Shown here in pieces: positions 8,449 to 17,846 of a stretch of DNA of 64,000 bases. Within the stretch, counting starts at the first letter, position 1. Every line of letters begins with the position of its first letter. The position numbers were made by a program, and so were the translations under genes. The stretch is from Novosphingobium taihuense (GTDB lineage: Bacteria > Pseudomonadota > Alphaproteobacteria > Sphingomonadales > Sphingomonadaceae), in the NCBI RefSeq assembly GCF_007830315.1, contig NZ_VLKJ01000004.1, positions 186,001-250,000 of the forward strand. Direction: 5' to 3'. A model generated the notes under the pieces. That model searched no databases. It saw only the letters and a program-made list of their open reading frames with translations, and was not told the DNA's origin.

Positions 8449-10377
8449 ATGACTGAGGCACAGCCGCCACATCCACAGCAAGCCCATCAGACTTCACGCC
8501 ATTCGCTGGCCATCCTCACGCTGGGCGCGATTGGCGTCGTCTATGGGGACATAGGCACGAGCCCGCTCTATGCGTTCCGCGAGGCGCTGGCGCAGACAAG
8601 TGCCGACGGGATCTCGCGACCCGAGATTCTCGGCGTGCTGTCGCTGGCATTGTGGGCACTGATCGTGGTTGTGACGCTCAAGTACGTCGCTTTCCTCATG
8701 CGCATGGACAATAACGGCGAGGGCGGCGTGCTTTCGCTCATGGCGCTGGCCGAGCGGGCAACGAACCGAAAATGGCCGATCGTGCTGTTGCTCGGTGCGA
8801 CCGGTGCGGCGCTGTTTTATGGCGATGCGATCATCACGCCTGCGCTTTCTGTGCTTTCGGCAGTGGAGGGGCTGCGTACGATACCGGGTATGGAATCCAT
8901 GAGCGGGCCGATGATCCTTGGCGTGACGCTTGGCATTCTGGCCGGACTGTTTGCGGTGCAGGCGCGCGGCACGGCGGGTATTGCCGCCTTTTTCGGCCCG
9001 GTCTGCCTTGTCTGGTTTGCTGCGCTCGCTGCGCTGGGCTTGTGGCACATCGCCGATGCACCTGCGATCCTCGAGGCGTTCAACCCGCTCTACGCGGTGC
9101 GCTTTTTGCTAGAGAACGGGGTGTCTGGGCTATTTGTGCTCGGCGCGGTGTTCCTGACTGTGACCGGCGCAGAGGCGTTGATTGCCGACATGGGCCATTT
9201 CGGCGCGAGCCCGATCCGCATCGGCTGGCTGGGACTCGTCTGGCCAGCCCTGACGCTCAATTATCTGGGCCAAGGCGCGATGGCTCTGAAGGCGCTGGCC
9301 GCTGCGGAAGCTTCCGGCCAGGCGCTTGCCAATGCCGACTGGTTCTTCCTGATGGCGCCCGATGCGCTGCGCGCGCCGCTGGTCGTGCTGGCAACGCTGG
9401 CAACGATCATTGCCAGCCAGGCGGTGATTACCGGCGCCTACTCGCTGACCCACCAGGCTATCGCGCTGGGCCTTCTGCCGCGCCTTGCCATTCGGCAGAC
9501 GTCCGAGAGGCAGATGGGGCAGATCTACATTCCTGCAGTCAACTGGCTGTTGCTGGCGGGCGTGGTGGTGCTTGTCCTTGGCTTTGGCAGCAGTTCGGCA
9601 ATGGCAGCAGCCTATGGCATCGCGGTGACCGGCACGATGGTGGTGACGACCTGCCTCGCCTTCATCATCGCTTGGCGGCATTGGCACTGGGAGCCGGTGT
9701 GGGCAGCCCTGCTGATCGCGCCGTTCCTTGCACTCGACGTGTTCTTCTTCGGGGCCAACATCCTGCGCGTGACCGAGGGCGGCTGGGTGCCTCTGGTGAC
9801 GGCTGCGGCGATCGGGCTGGTGATTTTCACCTGGTTGCGTGGCAGGAAGGCGGCGCTGGAGCGTCAGCAGGAACAGGGCGTGCTGCTTGACGAGATGGCC
9901 GTGGCGCTTGCCGCGCGTCCCCCTGTGCTGATCGAGGGAACGGCGGTGTTCCTGACCCAGGATCTTGCGAACGCTCCGGCCGCGTTGCTGCACAACCTCA
10001 AGCACAACAAGGTGCTGCATCGCTGCTCGATCGTGCTCAAGGTCCAGACCAAGGATCGGCCCTGGGTCGATCCCGCTGACAGGTTGTCATTGGAGCGGCT
10101 CGACGCAAACTTCGTGCGGGCGCGCTTGAGCTACGGCTATATGGATCGGATCGACGTGCCGAGCGATCTTGCCCGCAGCGAAGGCCTGCTGGCGCGACCG
10201 GGCGGGACCTCGTTCTTCGTCGGGCGCAGTGCAATCCGCTTTGCCTCAAGGCCGAGCTTGCCGCGTTGGATGACGGTGATCTACATGTTCCTCCACCGCA
10301 ATGCGTCCGACCCGACCGCCTATTTCGCAATTCCACCGAACAGGGTGGTCGAACTGGGCAGCCAGATTGAGCTATAG
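8449..10377 (+). CDS. kup: Kup-family potassium uptake protein
   Basis: 642 residues from the ATG at 8449, preceded by AGCAAGGA; a start at 8371 would add 26 residues unlike the family. GVVYGDIGTSPLYAFREAL near the N-terminus is the Kup signature, followed by 12 predicted membrane spans (YGDAIITPALSVLSAVEG in span 3) and a cytosolic C-terminal domain of about 190 residues. Kup is a proton-coupled, low-rate potassium importer of the inner membrane. It is followed 7 bp later by a KdpD-like sensor kinase and a KdpE-like regulator, suggesting the two-component pair controls, or responds together with, this transporter. Confidence 0.95.
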   Translation: MTEAQPPHPQQAHQTSRHSLAILTLGAIGVVYGDIGTSPLYAFREALAQTSADGISRPEILGVLSLALWALIVVVTLKYVAFLMRMDNNGEGGVLSLMALAERATNRKWPIVLLLGATGAALFYGDAIITPALSVLSAVEGLRTIPGMESMSGPMILGVTLGILAGLFAVQARGTAGIAAFFGPVCLVWFAALAALGLWHIADAPAILEAFNPLYAVRFLLENGVSGLFVLGAVFLTVTGAEALIADMGHFGASPIRIGWLGLVWPALTLNYLGQGAMALKALAAAEASGQALANADWFFLMAPDALRAPLVVLATLATIIASQAVITGAYSLTHQAIALGLLPRLAIRQTSERQMGQIYIPAVNWLLLAGVVVLVLGFGSSSAMAAAYGIAVTGTMVVTTCLAFIIAWRHWHWEPVWAALLIAPFLALDVFFFGANILRVTEGGWVPLVTAAAIGLVIFTWLRGRKAALERQQEQGVLLDEMAVALAARPPVLIEGTAVFLTQDLANAPAALLHNLKHNKVLHRCSIVLKVQTKDRPWVDPADRLSLERLDANFVRARLSYGYMDRIDVPSDLARSEGLLARPGGTSFFVGRSAIRFASRPSLPRWMTVIYMFLHRNASDPTAYFAIPPNRVVELGSQIEL

Positions 10378-10384
10378 ACGCGCC

Positions 10385-11818
10385 GTGCCACGCTATCTTT
10401 CCTCCGCCCTAGAGGCTTTGCTGGCGGTGGCCGTCGTGTCCGCGCTGACGTCCGCGCTCTTGCCTACGGTGGGTTTGGAGTCTGCATCGCTGCTGTTCCT
10501 GCTGCCGGTGCTGATCGCAGCGACGCGCGGAGGAACCGTGCCGGCAATGATCGCGGCGCTGGCGGGGGCCGCCGCCTATAACTACTTCCTGCTGGAGCCG
10601 CGCTTCACGTTCCGGGTCCATCGGCTCGACAATCTGGTCAGCGTGTTCGTGCTATGCGCGGTGGCGGTCGTGACAGGGCGGCTGGCGACCCGGTTGCTGG
10701 CGCGCGAGGCCGAGGCGAACGAGCGGGCGGACGCCAGTGCCGAAGCGGCGACGCTGGCAGGGCTGCTGTCGATCGAGCCTGCAACAGAAGCGATCGACCG
10801 CGCCCTGAGCTATCTTTCCGCGAGGTACGGGCAGGTTGTGCTGGTGGACGAGGCCGGGTCTTCTGCGGGTGAGGGCGGCTTCTCTTCGCTCGATCAATCG
10901 GCGGCAGCATGGGCCCTGCACAATGGCGATGTTACTGGGCACGGCACTTTGACGATGGCCGCGGCCGACTGGACGTTCTTCCCGCTGGTACGGCGCAACC
11001 GGCCGGGTGATGCCGTGCTTGCGCTGGCGAGGCCTGCGACCGGCCTGACCCGGACGCGCGGCAGCATCGAAGGGGTTGCCGCGCTATGCCTTCTGATCGG
11101 GCAATCGCGCGACCGCGAGAACCTGTTGCGCGAGCGGCGCGAACGCGAACTTGCCGAAGCGCGCGACCGGCTGCGCAGCACGTTCCTTGCGTCGCTGGCG
11201 CACGATTTTCGCACGCCGCTCACCGTGATCGCCGGCCGGCTGGAGCAACTGGAGCGCGAACGGCCAGATGCCCGCGATGCGCTGATCGCGGCACGCAGGC
11301 TGGATGGCATGATGGCCAACCTGCTGGCGGCAGCACGGATCGAGGGCGGATCGCTGAGCGTGTCGCGTGAGAGCCTTGATCTCGTCGACGTGATCGGCGG
11401 GGTATGCGACCATCTCGTTCTACCAGAAGAGGTCAGGATCATCCGCGAAGTGGCAGCGGACTTGCCGTTCGTGCAGGGAGATCCGGTGCTTCTGCATCAC
11501 GTGCTGGCAAATCTCGTCGACAATGCCCTGCGCCATGCGCGCTCAAAGGTGACCGTCGCGGCGCGTGACGAAGGCGGGCGCGTGGTCATTTCGGTGGAGG
11601 ATGACGGCACGGGAGTGGCCGAGGCAGAGCGTGCGTTGATCTTCGAACGGTTCCGGCGGATCGAAGGTTCGGACCGGACAGACGGCAGCGGTCTGGGCCT
11701 TGCCATCGTCAAGGACTTTGCCGATGCGATGGGCATGGACGTGGAGGTCGGACAAGGTTCCAGCGGTGGCGCGCGGTTCGAGGTTTCGGCACCGTGCGTG
11801 AAGGTTGGGCAAGCATGA
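10385..11818 (+). CDS. KdpD-like sensor histidine kinase lacking the KdpD/Usp N-terminus
   Basis: 477 residues from a GTG at 10385, just after the kup stop; a TTG at 10367 overlapping kup is an alternative. Residues 5-105 hold closely spaced membrane segments of the DUF4118 type (ESASLLFLLPVLIAATRGG, AAAYNYFLLEPRFTF), exactly as in KdpD. There follow a GAF-like linker, the HisKA box LASLAHDFRTPL with H273, and an HATPase domain with DNALRHA, EDDGTGV and GSGLGLAIVKDF. The long cytosolic KdpD sensor and universal-stress domains found in E. coli KdpD are absent. The stop overlaps the next ATG by 4 bp. Confidence 0.88.
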   Translation: MPRYLSSALEALLAVAVVSALTSALLPTVGLESASLLFLLPVLIAATRGGTVPAMIAALAGAAAYNYFLLEPRFTFRVHRLDNLVSVFVLCAVAVVTGRLATRLLAREAEANERADASAEAATLAGLLSIEPATEAIDRALSYLSARYGQVVLVDEAGSSAGEGGFSSLDQSAAAWALHNGDVTGHGTLTMAAADWTFFPLVRRNRPGDAVLALARPATGLTRTRGSIEGVAALCLLIGQSRDRENLLRERRERELAEARDRLRSTFLASLAHDFRTPLTVIAGRLEQLERERPDARDALIAARRLDGMMANLLAAARIEGGSLSVSRESLDLVDVIGGVCDHLVLPEEVRIIREVAADLPFVQGDPVLLHHVLANLVDNALRHARSKVTVAARDEGGRVVISVEDDGTGVAEAERALIFERFRRIEGSDRTDGSGLGLAIVKDFADAMGMDVEVGQGSSGGARFEVSAPCVKVGQA

Positions 11819-12489
11819 GCCGTATTATGTGCATCGATGACGAACCGGCGATCCTGCGTCTGCTGGAGGTGGTGTTGCGCAGGGGTGGGCATGAGGTTTT
11901 GCCTGCAGTTAATGCCAGAGCCGCGCTTGCTGCTCTGGCGCAGGGGCCGATTGACGCGGTGCTGCTCGATCTTGGGCTACCGGATAGGGATGGGCTGGAA
12001 TTGCTCGGGCTGATCCGGGCAAGATGCGACGCGCCGGTTGTGGTGGTTTCTGCGCGTGGCGAAGTGCAGGAGAAAGTCACCGCACTCGATCTTGGGGCGA
12101 GCGATTACGTCACCAAGCCGTTTGACGGGGACGAACTGCTGGCGCGTTTGCGGGTGGCGCTGCGTGGTTCGGGACGGTCGATTACCAAGGCCGAGGTCTT
12201 GGAACACGGCCCGCTCAGCATGGACATTCCCCGTCATGAGACCAGGATTTCAGGCAAGCTTGTGGCGCTGACGCCCAAGGAGTTTGCCGTGCTTCAGGCA
12301 CTGGTGGAGGCCGACGGGCGTGTAGTGACTCATGGCGCCTTGCTTGAAAGCGTATGGGGCAAGGCGCATCGTGACGATGTTGAATACTTGCGCGTGGTGA
12401 TCCGCGCCTTGCGGCTCAAGATCGAAGAGGATCCCGCCCGCCCTCAGTTTATCCGCAACGAGCCGGGGATCGGCTACAGGTTGAGCTGA
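11815..12489 (+). CDS. KdpE-like OmpR-family response regulator
   Basis: 224 residues from the ATG at 11815, which overlaps the kinase stop (ATGA). Receiver residues are intact: D8/D9, phospho-acceptor D52 in LLDLGLPDRDG, S79 and K101 in SDYVTKPF. The C-terminal winged helix (LTPKEFAVLQALVEADGRVVTH, RNEPGIGYRLS) is of OmpR/PhoB type and closest in style to KdpE. No kdpFABC genes are visible, so its target within reach is kup or genes elsewhere. The earlier ATG at 11794 would extend into the kinase gene and is less likely. Confidence 0.9.
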   Translation: MSRIMCIDDEPAILRLLEVVLRRGGHEVLPAVNARAALAALAQGPIDAVLLDLGLPDRDGLELLGLIRARCDAPVVVVSARGEVQEKVTALDLGASDYVTKPFDGDELLARLRVALRGSGRSITKAEVLEHGPLSMDIPRHETRISGKLVALTPKEFAVLQALVEADGRVVTHGALLESVWGKAHRDDVEYLRVVIRALRLKIEEDPARPQFIRNEPGIGYRLS

Positions 12490-12505
12490 TCCCCGGAGCG
12501 GTTGG

Positions 12506-15064
12506 TCAGCAGGGGCGGGCCGCCCACTCGCCGCGCACCCAGTGATGCGCCTTGTGCTTCCAGGGATCGATCACGACGAGGTTTATCCAGCCGTTCTCGA
12601 CCAGGCGACCGACCGCATCGTGGGCAAGGACGATGTCCTGTACCCGCTGCAGCGGTGCCTCGATGATCACTGCGAGGCGGCGGGGGGTGTGGTAGGGCGT
12701 GCCATCGTCGCGGAACAGCGACTGGCGGGGCAGTCCGACGCAGAGGTCGCCGCCGCTGCCTTGCACCACGCCGAACCCACCGACGACGTTCTGCGTGGTC
12801 TTGTCCCCTGCGCCGAACACTTCGTTGTCGATCGTCGAGAACAGGTACTGGCAGTTGATCCACTGTGCGACGATCATCGGCGCGGTCATGATGCCGGTCA
12901 GGGCGCTGCCGTCCACGTCCGTCATCCAGTCATAGCTATGGAGGAAGGCATTGCCGCCAAGATCGATGTCCGCAGTAAGCGCGCGGGGGCCGACTATGAA
13001 GGCTGCATTGCCCGACAGGCCCCACTCGGGGCGGACTTCGCCCCAGTGGGCGGCACCGGTCAGCAGGTCTTCGGCAGTCCGTCCCAAGCGACCTGCGCGC
13101 TCCTCGCGGCACTGCGCTCCGGCGCGCATCAGAGCTTGCTCGAGCCGGGCGAGGTCGGAAGCATGGCTTGCAGGGACCAGTTGGCGGTCGAAAATCTCCA
13201 CTTCGTCTCGCGTGGTGTCATGCTGGGCGGCGATGAACCAGGTGTGGTCGGGCAAGGCGAGGCCTTCCGTGGCGAGGCCTTCGCGCACCTGAGTATCGTT
13301 GAGGATCGCGGCCATGAGGCGGGCGTTGGGGCCACCGGGATGACCGCCGCATGCGCCGCAATCGAGGCTCGCGGCAAAGGCATTGTTTGTGGTGCAACCG
13401 CCATGGCCGACCAGTGCCACGAGCCGCGCGGTTTGCGCCGAAAGACCGGTCAGCGCGAACATGCTGCGCGCATAGGCAATCCGCTGCTCAAGCGGGATTG
13501 TGCAGGCGCCATGATCGTGCGCTTGGTCATGATCATTGCTGGCTGAGGGGGTCAACAGATGGGCTCGCTCCCCGACGAGCCGCTTGCGCAGTGTGTCGGA
13601 AAGGCGCGGGGCCAGCGTGCGGGCGAGGAGGGCGACGGCAGCAAGCGGGCCCGCAGCTTCGGCTGTAGCAAAGCCGGTAGCCCCGCCCTTGGTCGTGTCG
13701 AGCATGGCGCGGGCATCAGCAAGGGCAGCCTGCCGGGATAGCAGCGCATCAGCTTCGGCTTCCCGACCGGTGGCGGCGCGTTCGGCCACGACGTGGGCTG
13801 GCGAGAGGAGGACGGGGAGCTGGTTGCGCTGCGGTGCTTCACAGGCCGGGTTGATTGCGATGGGCAGGCCGAAGAAACCGGCATACCCAAGCGTTTCGTA
13901 CCGCCCTTGCGCTTCCAGCGCGCGCCGCATTGGTTCCGAGCGGACGTCGATGCAGAACACCGCCTGTGCCTCGGCGAAAGGCTTTGTCACGGGCGCGGTC
14001 ATCCGGGCCGACGCGCCTTCGAGCAGCGGGGCGAATTCTGCGAGGAATGAAGCTTCGGCTGCCTCCTGGAAGATCATGCCCAATTCTGCATGCGACTGGG
14101 CAGCGACGCTCCGGAGACGATTGCGTGCAACTTCGGACCATGTCGCCGACGCATCGGATGTTAGGCCGAAGTGTTTGAGCAGGGCTTGTTCGACGTCAGG
14201 CGCTTCGGTGCCGGGATCGGGCAGGCCACGGGGCCCGTTGCGGACAGTGCCGTCGACTAGAGCAACCAGCGCCATCAATTCGATCATCGTTGCAGGCGCA
14301 CCCTCGCTGGCAGCAGGGCCACCATGTTCGCTGCGCCAGCGCAGGTGTGCCGCCCAGCCGGGAAGGGCGACGACCAGCGACCGCAGCCAGTCGAGCCTCC
14401 GTTCGCGCGCTACGCCATCACGCCGCGCGGCAAACAGCAGCATCTCGATGGGATCGGCGGGCACCAACTCCAGCCAGTGTGCAGCGGTAGCGTCACCGGT
14501 GCGGACGAGGGCGGGATCTTGCCGGAGAGCGGTACTGAGGCAGGCGTAGAGGCCAAGGTGACGACCGGGCAGGCGCAGCGCGGCGTTGCGGTCGAAGAAT
14601 GCAGCCAGCCAGCGGGCAAGGATGGCGTGGGCTGGGGAAAGCTCGCGCCGGATTGCCGGAACCTCTTCGGCGGGCAGCTCGGTCAGCCGCGCGACGAGCA
14701 GGTTGTAGGCGTTGAGATCAGGCCCGAGCGATGCGAAGGCCTCTTCGAGCCCACCGAGCGCATTGACGACGGCCTTGCGCATGGCGACGTAGTCGATGCG
14801 GCCTTCGTCCATGATCTTGCGCCACTGGATGAGCGACAGCGAGGGCCGAGCGCCGAACAGTCCGGCGGCCTCTGGCAGGGCCTGCTCGAAGGCTTGGTCT
14901 TCAAAACCGGATAGTGGGTTTACGGCGATGGCGCTGTCTAGCGGCCAGAGCGGCGCGACGGTCTGCGTGGCAATATCGACAAGTGCTTGCAGTTCCTGCC
15001 GTTCGGCCTGGAGGCTGACGGGAATGCCGTTTGTCGCTTGCCGAGCTCCGGTGGCGATGTTCAT
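12506..15064 (-). CDS. dabA: DabA, inorganic carbon transporter subunit (DUF2309)
   Basis: 852 residues from the ATG at 15064, with AAGGA ten bases upstream; the frame stays open further but that part overlaps dabB and is unrelated to the family. UPF0753/DUF2309 proteins are the beta-carbonic-anhydrase-like subunit of the DAB complex. The zinc-site residues of characterised DabA are present with the right spacing: C371 and D373 in FCIDVRSEP, H554 in VGHGGCTTNN and C569 in LDCGACGG. Together with DabB it is thought to hydrate CO2 in the cytoplasm, driven by a cation gradient, to accumulate bicarbonate. Transcribed after dabB with a 41-bp gap. Confidence 0.93.
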   Translation of the reverse strand: MNIATGARQATNGIPVSLQAERQELQALVDIATQTVAPLWPLDSAIAVNPLSGFEDQAFEQALPEAAGLFGARPSLSLIQWRKIMDEGRIDYVAMRKAVVNALGGLEEAFASLGPDLNAYNLLVARLTELPAEEVPAIRRELSPAHAILARWLAAFFDRNAALRLPGRHLGLYACLSTALRQDPALVRTGDATAAHWLELVPADPIEMLLFAARRDGVARERRLDWLRSLVVALPGWAAHLRWRSEHGGPAASEGAPATMIELMALVALVDGTVRNGPRGLPDPGTEAPDVEQALLKHFGLTSDASATWSEVARNRLRSVAAQSHAELGMIFQEAAEASFLAEFAPLLEGASARMTAPVTKPFAEAQAVFCIDVRSEPMRRALEAQGRYETLGYAGFFGLPIAINPACEAPQRNQLPVLLSPAHVVAERAATGREAEADALLSRQAALADARAMLDTTKGGATGFATAEAAGPLAAVALLARTLAPRLSDTLRKRLVGERAHLLTPSASNDHDQAHDHGACTIPLEQRIAYARSMFALTGLSAQTARLVALVGHGGCTTNNAFAASLDCGACGGHPGGPNARLMAAILNDTQVREGLATEGLALPDHTWFIAAQHDTTRDEVEIFDRQLVPASHASDLARLEQALMRAGAQCREERAGRLGRTAEDLLTGAAHWGEVRPEWGLSGNAAFIVGPRALTADIDLGGNAFLHSYDWMTDVDGSALTGIMTAPMIVAQWINCQYLFSTIDNEVFGAGDKTTQNVVGGFGVVQGSGGDLCVGLPRQSLFRDDGTPYHTPRRLAVIIEAPLQRVQDIVLAHDAVGRLVENGWINLVVIDPWKHKAHHWVRGEWAARPC

Positions 15065-15105
15065 GGATTTGGTCCTTGATTTTGCTTGGCCGATGTCTTG
15101 ATTCT

Positions 15106-16500
15106 TCAGGCGGGGATGGTGCTGCCGGCGTGGATCAGGCGGGCGTAGAGTGGGCGAGGAAGGGCCTTCTCGCCGCTGACCACCTGCTGCTGCCAGATCC
15201 AGCCTGCAAGGAAGAGCGAGAGCAGCACGACCTGAGCGTATGGCGAGACAAGCGGCTGGGCAGCGGAGGGCTGCAGCCCGGTCATGATGGCAAGGGCTGC
15301 GGCATTGAGTGCGATCAGCACGATCGGGGTGACTGCCACGAAAAGCCCTACTGGCCCGCGCGGCATTGCGCGCATTGCTACGACCAGGGCGCACAGCAGG
15401 GCGGTAAGCGCCAGACCTACCGGAAGCAGGGCGTCGGCATGCTGCGTCTCGATCAGGGTGGTCGCTGCTGCCAGCGTGGCGAGGGCTATGATGGCGGGCC
15501 ATGGCTTGGGCAGGCTCTTGGCACGGGTTGGCGCAGTGCAGATTGTGCCAGCCGATCCGAGGAAGAGCCATGCCTTGAACAGGCCGTGGGCGACCATGTG
15601 CCAGAGTGCAGCGGGGTAAGCCCCGAGTGCCACAGTGAGGAGCATGAAGCCCATCTGGCCAACAGTTGAGGCAGCAAGCGCGCCTTTCACGTCGCTGCGG
15701 ACCAGCATGATCGCGCTGCCGACGAGGGCGGCAACGATACCGGCGACAAAGAGGGCGGAGCGAGCGGTGATGACGGCCTCCAGTGCGGGGGCGAAACGGA
15801 TGAGGAGGAAGCCACCTGCATTGACGAAGCCTGCATGCATAAGGGCCGAGACCGGGGTGGGTGCTGCAAGCGAGCGCATCAGCCAGTTCGAGAACGGCGG
15901 CAGGGCGCAGCGGGCAAGCGCCGCAATGACGAGAAGGAAGGCCGCAAGCGTCAGCTGCGGGCCGACCATTGCGGGGACTGCTGCCGAGATAGCGGCAATG
16001 TCGCTCGAACCCGCACCCAATGACAGGATCACGATGGCACCGACCAGCGCCAGATCGCCGATCGCGAAGGAAATGTTGGCCCGGCGAGCCGCATCGCGCG
16101 CTTCACTCCATTCGCCAACGTGTCCGATAAGGCCCGCCATGAGCCGACCTGTCACGATCCATGCTGCCGTGAGCAGCAGGGCGTCAGAGGCAAGCGCCAT
16201 CATCAATGTAGCGATGGCAAGGCCTGCGGCGAGGCGGGCGAACGAGGCGCTGCGGGGATCGGCGCGAAGCTGGCGTCGTGCGAAGACCAGAACGACTACA
16301 GTGACGAGCAGGCTCAGTCCTGCCAGTGCCAGACCAGCAGTCGTCGCTGCCAGATGCCCGGTCAGGAATGCCGCACCCAGCAGCAGGCCGAGGGCTATCA
16401 TCGGCAGGTTGGCCAACGCAGTTCGCAGTGCGATTGCAGCAGAGCGATGGGTCGCAGGGCTTGCTGCTTGCCGGCTTCCGGTCATGGTGATCTGATTCAT
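15106..16500 (-). CDS. dabB: DabB, NuoL/Mrp-like membrane subunit of the DAB complex
   Basis: 464 residues from the ATG at 16500, which has a near-perfect GCAAGGAGG site; a longer frame from 16533 lacks one. About 13 hydrophobic segments and the proton-translocating-subunit pattern ALMHAGFVNAGGFLLIRFAP and AASTVGQMGFMLLTVALGAY place it with NuoL/ND5-like antiporter subunits. Adjacent dabA identifies it as DabB rather than a complex I part, since no other nuo genes are present. It sits in the inner membrane and is thought to couple cation flux to CO2 capture by DabA. A LysR-type regulator is divergent 101 bp away. Confidence 0.92.
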   Translation of the reverse strand: MNQITMTGSRQAASPATHRSAAIALRTALANLPMIALGLLLGAAFLTGHLAATTAGLALAGLSLLVTVVVLVFARRQLRADPRSASFARLAAGLAIATLMMALASDALLLTAAWIVTGRLMAGLIGHVGEWSEARDAARRANISFAIGDLALVGAIVILSLGAGSSDIAAISAAVPAMVGPQLTLAAFLLVIAALARCALPPFSNWLMRSLAAPTPVSALMHAGFVNAGGFLLIRFAPALEAVITARSALFVAGIVAALVGSAIMLVRSDVKGALAASTVGQMGFMLLTVALGAYPAALWHMVAHGLFKAWLFLGSAGTICTAPTRAKSLPKPWPAIIALATLAAATTLIETQHADALLPVGLALTALLCALVVAMRAMPRGPVGLFVAVTPIVLIALNAAALAIMTGLQPSAAQPLVSPYAQVVLLSLFLAGWIWQQQVVSGEKALPRPLYARLIHAGSTIPA

Positions 16501-16559
16501 TTCAACGCCTCCTTGCCTGTGCAGGTGCAGCATCCAGCATCATTGTAGAAACGAATTAG

Positions 16560-16578
16560 TGAAATGTTGAAGATTTCA
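16560..16578. promoter_or_regulatory. Candidate LysR operator between dabB and its divergent regulator
   Basis: TGAAAT-N7-ATTTCA is a 19-bp interrupted palindrome in the 101-bp divergent gap, 23 bp before the LysR start and 59 bp before dabB. The surrounding AT-rich stretch would suit overlapping promoters. Position and symmetry suggest a LysR-type binding site controlling dabBA and the regulator itself; binding is not shown. Confidence 0.5.
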
Positions 16579-16601
16579 ATTGTAAATGATATAGCGGTCT
16601 C

Positions 16602-17468
16602 ATGGCCTTACGGAATCTCGACATCGATCTGCTGCGTTGTTTCGTGACGATTGCCGATACCGGCAGCTTCACCCGTGCCGGCGAGCGGCTGGGGCGGACG
16701 CAGTCGGCGATCTCGTTGCAGCTCAAGCGGCTGGAAGAGCAGGTCGGCCGCGTCCTGTTCCTGCGCAGTCCGCGCAGTCTGGCGATCACATCAGACGGAG
16801 AGCGTCTGATCGGTCCGGCGCGACAGATCCTCAGGCTTCATGACGCGACTGTGGCCGAGATGTTCGAGCCGGACATTGCGGGCTCTGTGCGGATCGGCGT
16901 GCCTGAGGACTTCGCGACAGCCCATCTTCCGACGGTCCTTTCAGCCTTCACCGCTGCGCATCCGCTGGTGGAACTGGAGGTTACCTGCGACCTCACGCTG
17001 AATCTTCTGGACCGGTTCCATGCAGGACATTTCGATCTCGCACTGGTCAAGCGCCAGCCGACGCAGGAGCAGCAGGATGGGATGCGCGTCTGGCGCGAAC
17101 CGTTGGTCTGGGTTGCTCGTGATCGTCAGTCTGCGGCTGACTTCTCACGTGTGCCGCTGGTCGTGTCGCCAGAGCCCTGCGTCTATCGCAAGCGCGCGAC
17201 CGAGGCGCTTGACGCCATGGGGCGTCCTTGGCGCGTGGCCTATACCTCGACAAGCCTTGCCGGGAGCCTGTCAGCCGTTCGCGCAGGGCTTGGTATGACG
17301 GTTCTGCCGCTCGAAATGGTCCCGCCCGGACTTGCGGCGGTAGGTGAAGATGCGGGCCTTCCCCCGCTCTATGATACCGAGATCGCCCTGATCGAGGCTC
17401 CGGGCCTTTCCGAGACGGCGCACCTGCTCGCCCAGCACATTATCGCGGCGCTTGAGCGGGGAGCATGA
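16602..17468 (+). CDS. LysR-family regulator divergent from dabBA
   Basis: 288 residues. The N-terminal winged helix is clear (LLRCFVTIADTGSFTRAGERLGRTQSAISLQ, residues 9-40), followed by a substrate-binding domain starting near residue 90 (GSVRIGVPEDFATAHLP) with the late SLSAVRAGLGMTVLPLEM segment. In bacteria with carbon-concentrating genes, CbbR/CcmR-type LysR proteins lie next to such operons; by position this one is the likely regulator of dabBA. The ligand cannot be deduced. The gene ends 3 bp before the stop codon of a small minus-strand ORF. Confidence 0.9.
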   Translation: MALRNLDIDLLRCFVTIADTGSFTRAGERLGRTQSAISLQLKRLEEQVGRVLFLRSPRSLAITSDGERLIGPARQILRLHDATVAEMFEPDIAGSVRIGVPEDFATAHLPTVLSAFTAAHPLVELEVTCDLTLNLLDRFHAGHFDLALVKRQPTQEQQDGMRVWREPLVWVARDRQSAADFSRVPLVVSPEPCVYRKRATEALDAMGRPWRVAYTSTSLAGSLSAVRAGLGMTVLPLEMVPPGLAAVGEDAGLPPLYDTEIALIEAPGLSETAHLLAQHIIAALERGA

Positions 17469-17471
17469 CGT

Positions 17472-17846
17472 TCAGTTGCCAAATGTAATGCGGGCAGCAG
17501 GGACCGGACGGATGCATCTCAGCCCTTCCTCTACCGGGTTGACGCAACGACTGGGCTGGATTCGGAGCGAGCGCAGATGGTGACTTGTGGCGTTGCCCGC
17601 ACGAACTTCCTCGTTAGGCACGCGGAACTGCAGGTTGTTGTCCGAGCCATTTGCACAGACCGTGACGACCTGCGAGGTCGGGCAGGTCTTTGTCGTAGTG
17701 CCAACGAGGGCGCTTGTTGGACCAACGTAGAGGTCTGTGGGCAAGCGAAAACCTTGGTGCGCGCTTTCGGCAATTTCCGTCAAACCAATCGAGTGGCTGG
17801 CGGGGACCAAAGTCGTTGCGAGTGCAGTTGCAAACATGGTCAACAT
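17472..17846 (-). CDS. Possible small exported cysteine-containing protein
   Basis: 124 residues from the ATG at 17846 (a second ATG follows at 17837). The start has a plausible signal peptide (MLTMFATALATTLVPASHS), a GAAAGG-like purine stretch upstream, and the mature part has four cysteines (KTCPTSQ, VVTVCANG, SRCVNP, GLRCIRP). VCANGSDNNLQFRVPNE resembles, by memory, short secreted sphingomonad proteins with a VCG..D..YRIP core, but I cannot confirm homology. The frame stays open upstream to 18338, overlapping the next regulator, which argues that length alone is not evidence. Treat as a hypothetical gene. Confidence 0.45.
   Translation of the reverse strand: MLTMFATALATTLVPASHSIGLTEIAESAHQGFRLPTDLYVGPTSALVGTTTKTCPTSQVVTVCANGSDNNLQFRVPNEEVRAGNATSHHLRSLRIQPSRCVNPVEEGLRCIRPVPAARITFGN

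Noticed and set aside
10385..12489. Kdp system proper
   Set aside because: Only KdpDE-like proteins are here; there are no kdpF, A, B or C genes, so the pair should not be named kdpDE outright.
12506..15571. Extended 1021-codon version of dabA
   Set aside because: The extra N-terminal part overlaps dabB and lacks resemblance to DabA; the ATG at 15064 has a proper ribosome site.
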